Both the position numbers and the translations under genes were made by a program. A stretch of DNA of 20,642 nt from Christensenella sp. UBA2853. Its GTDB lineage: Bacteria > Bacillota > Clostridia > Christensenellales > Aristaeellaceae. Positions 16,257 through 20,642 of this stretch are shown here, in pieces (the stretch's first letter is position 1; each line of letters starts with the position of its first letter). The notes beneath the pieces are model-generated. The model was not told the origin of the DNA and searched no databases. It saw nothing but the letters and a program-made list of their open reading frames with translations. The stretch spans positions 1-20,642 of the forward strand of contig DEFL01000008.1 of NCBI GenBank assembly GCA_002350845.1, given 5' to 3'.

Positions 16257-17960
16257 TCATTCATCTGACTGCAAAGCGTCGTATCCTTCCTCGCCGGTGC
16301 GAACACGCACCACGTTTTCCACGTCCTGCACAAAGATTTTCCCATCGCCGATATGGCCGGTATGAAGCACGCTGCGCGCGGTGTCGATCACCTGGCGAAC
16401 CGGCACCTTGCTGACCACGATATCCACCTGCACTTTAGGCAACAGGGTCACTTCCACAGGCGTGCCGCGGTAGTATTCCGGCTTGCCCTTCTGCATCCCA
16501 TAGCCCATCACGTTGGTAACGGTCATGCCGGTAATACCGATTTTGTTCATAGCTGTTTTTAGGCTCTCCAGGCTGGCGGGACGGCAAATGATCTGCACCC
16601 GGGTATAGACAGGCGCGTCAGGCGCTTTTTCTTTTGCCTTGCGGGGCGCTTGCGCAGCCTCGATGGGAGCGGGCATAGGCACGATCTCTCCTTCGACCAG
16701 GCTGCCGTCCGGCAGGATGGAGAAGCCGGAATAGGCGGTGACCAGACCATGCTCGGAACGGTCCAGGCCCATCGCTTCATCTGCGGCATCAGCCCGAAGG
16801 CCAATGGTCTTTTTGATGAGCGTGAACACCAGGGTAATCACCATAGCTGTCCAGGCGATGGTGCTGCCTACACCCAGAAGCTGAATACCCAAGAATTTGA
16901 AACCGCCGCCATAAAATACGCCCTTCATGGTGGATACGCCGGTGGCGAAGAAGCCGGTCAGGACGGTACCCAGCGCGCCGCATACCCCATGCACCGAAAT
17001 CGCGCCGACCGGGTCGTCGATCTTGACCACCTTATCGAAGAATTCCACGGACAGCACGACGGCAAATCCGCAGCAGATGCCGATAACGGCCGCGCCAAAG
17101 GGATTCACCGCGTCGCAGCCCGCCGTAATGCCCACCAGCCCCGCCAAGGCGGCGTTGAAGGTCATGGACACATCGGGCTTGCCGTAGCGCAGCCAGGTGA
17201 ACAGCATGGTGACCAGCGTCGCCAAAGCTGCGGCCAGGTTGGTGTTGAAAAACACAAGGCCCGCGGAGGTAATCAGCTCGTCGGTATCCATGCCCACGGT
17301 GGAAGCGCCGTTGAAGCCGAACCAGCAGAACCACAGGATGAACACGCCCAGGGCGGCGATGGACAGGTTGTGGCCCAGGATGGCTTTTGGTTTTCCATCC
17401 TTGCCGTATTTCCCGATACGGGGTCCCAGCATTTTCGCGCCGATCAAGGCGCAAACGCCGCCCACCATGTGCACGGCCGTGGAACCGGCGAAATCATGGA
17501 AGCCCATTTCCGCCAGCCATCCGCCGCCCCAGATCCAATGACCGGACACGGGATAAATGAACAGGGAAATCGCCGCGGAATAGATGCAGTAGGCAGAAAA
17601 CTTGGTGCGTTCCGCCATCGCGCCGGAGACAATGGTAGCGGAGGTGGCGCAGAACACCGTCTGGAAAATGGCGTAGGCCCACAGGGGCACACCGGCGGGA
17701 AGAATGTGACTGTAATCCCCCATAATGAAAGGGTCGATCCAGCCAAAGGCCGCCGTTCCCGCGCCGAACATGATGCCAAAGCCGAACAACCAATACAAAG
17801 GTGTGCCGATGCAGAAATCCATCAGGTTTTTCATCAGAATGTTGCCGGTGTTCTTGGCTCGTGTGAAGCCTGCCTCGCACATAGCAAAGCCCGCCTGCAT
17901 GAAGAAAACCAGCGCAGAGCCCAGCAGAACCCAAATGGTGTTTGCGGGAGAATACGTCAT
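16257..17960 (-). CDS. amt: ammonium transporter fused to a C-terminal PII (GlnB/GlnK) domain
   Basis: Inner-membrane ammonium channel with its own nitrogen-signal regulator, 567 aa. Residues 1-385 are a full Amt/MEP domain with many membrane helices and the pore twin histidines H164 (TAVHMVGG) and H324 (ISVHGVCG). A Pro/Ala/Lys-rich linker (about 425-450) leads to a complete PII domain (about 452-567): T-loop GYGMQKGKPEYYRG with Tyr497 at the position of the uridylylated Tyr51 of GlnB, B-loop TGHIGDGKIFV, and the C-terminal RVRTGEE. In separate systems PII plugs the Amt pore with its T-loop when nitrogen is sufficient; here the plug is covalently attached. ATG 17960 is chosen because GGAAGTG lies six bases upstream and MTYSPANTIW begins the domain; a longer GTG frame from 18020 starts inside the leader hairpin. 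Own promoter and terminator flank it. Confidence 0.93.
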   Translation of the reverse strand: MTYSPANTIWVLLGSALVFFMQAGFAMCEAGFTRAKNTGNILMKNLMDFCIGTPLYWLFGFGIMFGAGTAAFGWIDPFIMGDYSHILPAGVPLWAYAIFQTVFCATSATIVSGAMAERTKFSAYCIYSAAISLFIYPVSGHWIWGGGWLAEMGFHDFAGSTAVHMVGGVCALIGAKMLGPRIGKYGKDGKPKAILGHNLSIAALGVFILWFCWFGFNGASTVGMDTDELITSAGLVFFNTNLAAALATLVTMLFTWLRYGKPDVSMTFNAALAGLVGITAGCDAVNPFGAAVIGICCGFAVVLSVEFFDKVVKIDDPVGAISVHGVCGALGTVLTGFFATGVSTMKGVFYGGGFKFLGIQLLGVGSTIAWTAMVITLVFTLIKKTIGLRADAADEAMGLDRSEHGLVTAYSGFSILPDGSLVEGEIVPMPAPIEAAQAPRKAKEKAPDAPVYTRVQIICRPASLESLKTAMNKIGITGMTVTNVMGYGMQKGKPEYYRGTPVEVTLLPKVQVDIVVSKVPVRQVIDTARSVLHTGHIGDGKIFVQDVENVVRVRTGEEGYDALQSDE

Positions 17961-17993
17961 ACCGCTCACTTCCGTTTCTGTAGAATTTCCAAC

Positions 17994-18033
17994 AAAAAAG
18001 GCGCCGGGTGCATCAAGCACACCCTTGCGCCTT
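17994..18033 (-). terminator. leader hairpin with U run: terminator of guaA or attenuator of amt
   Basis: Minus strand: AAGGCGC (18033-18027) pairs with GCGCCTT (18004-17998) and GGGTG (18024-18020) with CACCC (18010-18006), followed by six T (17999-17994). A further outer pair, TTCCAAC (18040-18034) with GTTGGAA (17993-17987), could form after read-through, leaving the T run bulged. Because the amt promoter lies upstream of it, the hairpin falls within the amt leader as well as downstream of guaA. Confidence 0.75.
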
Positions 18034-18047
18034 GTTGGAATGATGGC

Positions 18048-18076
18048 ATTTTATGCCGGCGAAAGCCGTTTGTCAA
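18048..18076 (-). promoter_or_regulatory. promoter of the amt-PII gene
   Basis: Minus-strand TTGACA (18076-18071), a 17-base spacer and TAAAAT (18053-18048), 25 bases beyond the guaA stop. The predicted start is near 18041, at the first base of the leader inverted repeat. A small inverted repeat GGCAT-N3-ATGCC (18045-18057) overlaps the -10 box and could be an operator. Confidence 0.75.
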
Positions 18077-18101
18077 GGGGAAAACAGTCAAAAAACAATC
18101 T

Positions 18102-19646
18102 CTATTCCCACTCGATTGAGGAGGGCGGTTTACTTGTCACATCCAGCACCACGCGGCTGGCATGGGCCACTTCGTTGACGATGCGGGAGGAGACGGCAGC
18201 GACGAGATCGTAAGGCAGGCGCGCCCAATCGGCGGTCATGAAATCATCAGTAGTGACGGCGCGGAGGGCTATGGTGTAATCGTAGGTGCGTTCGTCGCCC
18301 ATGACGCCCACGCTGTGCACGCCGGTAAGGACGGTGAAATACTGGTTCACCTGGCGATCCAGCCCGACTTTGGCGATTTCCTCCCGGAAAATCGCGTCGC
18401 TGTCCCGCACGATCTGCACCTTTTCGGGTGTCACCTCACCGATGACCCGGATGGCCAGGCCAGGTCCTGGGAAGGGCTGACGCCAGACCAATTCGCGGGG
18501 CAAGCCCAGGGCTTCACCCAAAGCACGAACTTCGTCCTTGAATAGCATCCGCAGAGGCTCGATCAATTCCGTAAAGCCCAATTCCTTGGGCAGACCGCCC
18601 ACGTTGTGATGGCTTTTGATCACCGCCGCGCTGGTGCCTTGGCCGCTTTCGATCACGTCCGGGTAGATGGTGCCCTGGGCGAAGTAGTCCAGCTTTCCCA
18701 GTTGTGATGCTTCTTCACGGAACACTTCAATGAAATCCCGGCCGATGATGTGGCGCTTTTCTTCCGGATCCGTGACGCCTTTCAGGTCTGCAAAGAACTT
18801 GTTCGCCGCGTCCGCCCGGATAAAGCGCACCGGGAAGAGCTGGCTGAACACATGGCACACCTGGTCGCTTTCGCCCTTGCGCAGCAGGCCGTGATCCACA
18901 AACACGCAGGTGAGGCGGCTGCCGATGGCCCGATAGATCAGCGCCGCGGCCACGGAGGAATCCACCCCGCCGGACAAGGCCAGCAGGACCGTTCCGGTCT
19001 TTCCTACAGCCTCCCGAATTTGCTGAACGGCGGTTTCGGCGTAGGCGCTCATGTTCCAGTCCCCGGTGCAATGGCAGATGCCGTACAGAAAATTATGCAA
19101 CAGGGTTTTGCCTTCCTCCGTGTGGGTCACTTCGGGATGGAATTGTACGCCGTAAATACATCTGTCTTCATTCGCCATGGCGGCGATGGGACAGTTGTCC
19201 GTTTCGGCAATGGGATGGAAGCCGGGCGGACAGGCTGATACTTGCCAGGTGTGGCTCATCCAGCAGGAGGAGGCAGCGCTCATGCTGTCCAGCAAGTCAC
19301 TTGTTTGCTGCATCCGCACCGTGACCCGTCCATATTCCCGCTCTTTTGCTTTTTCTACCTGGCCGCCCAGAAGCTGTGCCGTCAGCTGCATCCCATAGCA
19401 AATGCCCAGCACCGGCACGCCCAAATCATAAATCATCGGGTCGCAATGGGGCGCGTCCGGGTCACAGACGGAGGCTGGCCCGCCGGACAGGATGACGCCC
19501 ACGGGCTGACGGGCGGCAATCTCCGACGCGGAAATACTCCAAGGTACCACCTCGGAATACACATGGTTTTCCCGCACCCGCCGGGCAATCAGCTGAGTGT
19601 ATTGCCCGCCGAAATCCAGGATGAGGATTTTCTGATGGTCAGCCAT
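18102..19646 (-). CDS. guaA: GMP synthase (glutamine-hydrolysing)
   Basis: Converts XMP to GMP with ATP and glutamine, the last step of guanine nucleotide synthesis; cytoplasmic. The 514-aa protein has the normal length and three parts: a class I glutamine amidotransferase (residues 1-190) with catalytic C83 in GICYGMQL and H170/E172 in QFHPEV; an ATP pyrophosphatase domain with PP-loop SGGVDS (225-230); and the C-terminal dimerisation domain ending SKPPSSIEWE, the family hallmark. The oxyanion-type motif LSGGPASV is at 53-60. ATG 19646 is preceded by AAGGAGG. It lies 18 bases after the asnB remnant on the same strand, suggesting a former asnB-guaA operon. With asnB truncated, its present promoter is not evident. 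A hairpin with a T run lies about 70 bases after its stop. Confidence 0.97.
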   Translation of the reverse strand: MADHQKILILDFGGQYTQLIARRVRENHVYSEVVPWSISASEIAARQPVGVILSGGPASVCDPDAPHCDPMIYDLGVPVLGICYGMQLTAQLLGGQVEKAKEREYGRVTVRMQQTSDLLDSMSAASSCWMSHTWQVSACPPGFHPIAETDNCPIAAMANEDRCIYGVQFHPEVTHTEEGKTLLHNFLYGICHCTGDWNMSAYAETAVQQIREAVGKTGTVLLALSGGVDSSVAAALIYRAIGSRLTCVFVDHGLLRKGESDQVCHVFSQLFPVRFIRADAANKFFADLKGVTDPEEKRHIIGRDFIEVFREEASQLGKLDYFAQGTIYPDVIESGQGTSAAVIKSHHNVGGLPKELGFTELIEPLRMLFKDEVRALGEALGLPRELVWRQPFPGPGLAIRVIGEVTPEKVQIVRDSDAIFREEIAKVGLDRQVNQYFTVLTGVHSVGVMGDERTYDYTIALRAVTTDDFMTADWARLPYDLVAAVSSRIVNEVAHASRVVLDVTSKPPSSIEWE

Positions 19647-19664
19647 CTTGCTGCCTCCTTGTCT

Positions 19665-20369
19665 TTATAACCCACTCGCCCCATAGTTGCTCAGCACCCG
19701 GGCGGAGGGGTCGTCCACGTCGCAGCCGGGCCAGGTCTTGTTGGGCATCCAGAAATCGGGGATCATCCGCGCCTGGCCGGGATAGAAGGATTCAAACAGC
19801 TCCCGGTAGAGCAGGCTTTCCTTGGTGAAGGGATGGCAATAATCATATTTCGCTGCTTTTTCTAAAAATTCCTTGTCGGTGTAGGTTCTTTCGGCAAGGG
19901 CTTTCAGGTCATTGACCATGGAGTGGCCCACGGCGTCGGAGAAGGCCGCCTTCTGCCGCCACAGGATCTCATCGGGCAGGATATGATCCTCCGCAAAGGC
20001 CTTGCGGATCAGGTATTTGCCCATGTGATGGGTGTTCATTTTCAACTCCGGGTCAATGCTCATGGCGTAGCGAACGAACTTCAGGTCGCCGAAGGGCACC
20101 CGAGCTTCCAGGGAGTTGACGGAAATGCAGCGATCGGCCCGCAGCACGTCATACACGTGCAGTTCCCGGATGCGCTTCTCGGCTTCCTCCTGGAAGGCGG
20201 CGGCAGAGGGAGCAAAGTCGGTGTACTTGTAGCCGAACAGCTCGTCGGAAATCTCGCCCGTCAGCAGCACCCGGATATCCGTGTGCTCGTGAATCCATTT
20301 GTTCGCATAGCCGCGAAGCCCTTCCTGCCACAGATGAGCCTGTCCAGCTATGCTGTATTGAGTGAAGTC
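19665..20369 (-). pseudogene. asnB: asparagine synthase B, C-terminal fragment (5' part missing)
   Basis: Recognisable AsnB sequence runs from about KWIHEHTDI (near 20300) through VLLTGEISDELFGY, EARVPFGDLKFVRYAM and KAAFSDAVGHSM to the usual end DDPSARVLSNYG. This corresponds roughly to the last 200 residues of a protein of about 525-550 aa. The N-terminal glutaminase domain with catalytic Cys2 and the PP-loop SGGLDSS are absent, so it cannot make asparagine from glutamine. Upstream of about 20310 the similarity fades, and the frame closes at a TAA (20370-20372) inside a hairpin. No start codon with a ribosome site is present. The break is next to the hairpin at 20349-20391. Insertion, deletion, or an assembly join could explain it. 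Confidence 0.8.
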
Positions 20370-20391
20370 TTACTTCACCCTTTACAGCATA
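20349..20391. repeat. 43-nt imperfect hairpin at the asnB break
   Basis: Arms 20349-20368 and 20372-20391 pair at 17 of 20 positions around a three-base loop (CTT): TATGCTGTA...TGAAGT against ACTTCA...TACAGCATA. No T run follows on either strand, so it is not a terminator. It could be the subterminal hairpin of a mobile element or another dispersed palindromic repeat. It coincides with the loss of asnB similarity. Confidence 0.65.
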
Positions 20392-20642
20392 CATCTTGAC
20401 TTTCGACAAATCTGGGATCAGATCCTGGATTTACCATACACAATCTCCCTGCACGCTGTGAGAAGCGGAGTTTACTAATACTTAACTGTTATGCACTTTT
20501 TTATCGTTTTTAAAAAATGTGATTTCGGTCATCTTGCTAATTTTGGCGAACGCTGTGGGAAAATGTCCTACCGCCTCCGATTAGATAATATGAAGTGACC
20601 TCAGCATTTGCAGCAGCGCGGATTTACCCGTATACTGACAAA
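20392..20642. other. AT-rich non-coding right end of the window
   Basis: All frames are broken by stops and no family is recognisable. An AT-rich patch lies at about 20488-20520. If asnB was cut by a mobile element, this would be part of that element or of foreign flanking DNA. I see no transposase, tRNA or terminator in it. Confidence 0.5.

Noticed and set aside
17961..18020. Extension of the Amt protein by 20 residues from a GTG at 18020
   Set aside because: The GTG lies in the loop side of the leader hairpin and the added residues have no family match. ATG 17960 has its own ribosome site and begins the Amt domain.
16650..18119. Long open frame of 489 codons on the plus strand opposite amt
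   Set aside because: It is antisense to a certain gene, has low-complexity Gly/His/Gln-rich composition, and arises from GC-rich codon bias of amt.
1..20642. CRISPR array, tRNA, rRNA, phage or conjugation genes
   Set aside because: I saw no regularly spaced repeats, tRNA-like cloverleaf arms, rRNA sequence or phage/conjugation proteins in the window. The IS transposase is the only certain mobile gene.

Overview
The window looks like chromosomal DNA of a Clostridia-type Firmicute, probably gut-associated. The reasons are strong AGGAGG ribosome sites with about 8-nt spacing, LacI-family control of ABC sugar importers that lack their own ATPase gene, short 4-32 nt gene overlaps, an Amt transporter fused to a PII domain, and AsnB and GuaA sequences of clostridial style. 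The genus cannot be named from the sequence alone.

Layout. (1) Positions 1-~1776 hold an IS4-superfamily (IS1634-like) insertion sequence that cuts off the last codons of a sugar ABC permease. (2) Positions 1766-7607 (minus strand) form an alpha-glucoside operon read leftward: LacI regulator, GH31 alpha-glycosidase, GH65 disaccharide phosphorylase, ABC permease. The rest of the importer is presumably beyond the IS. (3) Positions 7608-7840 are a divergent control region with two good promoters and two different LacI-type operators. An exact 18-bp copy of one operator recurs inside the GH31 gene. (4) Positions 7841-13983 (plus strand) form a maltodextrin operon: binding protein, a strong intercistronic hairpin terminator, MdxF- and MdxG-like permeases, a GH13 cyclomaltodextrinase/neopullulanase and a second LacI regulator. 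(5) Positions 13984-14718 are mostly non-coding. (6) Positions 14719-16050 encode a stand-alone AAA_14/DUF4143 ATPase bounded by its own promoter and terminator. (7) Positions 16196-20369 (minus strand) are a nitrogen block: a 5'-truncated asnB remnant, guaA, and an amt-PII fusion gene with its own promoter and a leader hairpin/terminator.

The genes fit together as follows. The plus operon would import maltodextrins and cut them in the cytoplasm with GH13. The minus operon would handle a second alpha-glucoside: GH31 hydrolyses or trims it and GH65 phosphorolyses a disaccharide to beta-glucose-1-phosphate and glucose. Each operon carries a dedicated LacI regulator, and the two are transcribed away from a shared 230-bp switch region. 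No ATPase is present, so a shared MsmX-type ATPase encoded elsewhere is inferred. The right-hand block groups glutamine-amide users (AsnB remnant, GuaA) with an ammonium channel that carries its own PII regulator.

Most notable: the duplicated 18-bp operator with an intragenic copy in GH31, the amt-PII leader that can fold almost end to end into a terminator-like hairpin just downstream of a near-consensus promoter, and the damage at both ends of the window (IS in the permease, truncated asnB next to a 43-nt hairpin).
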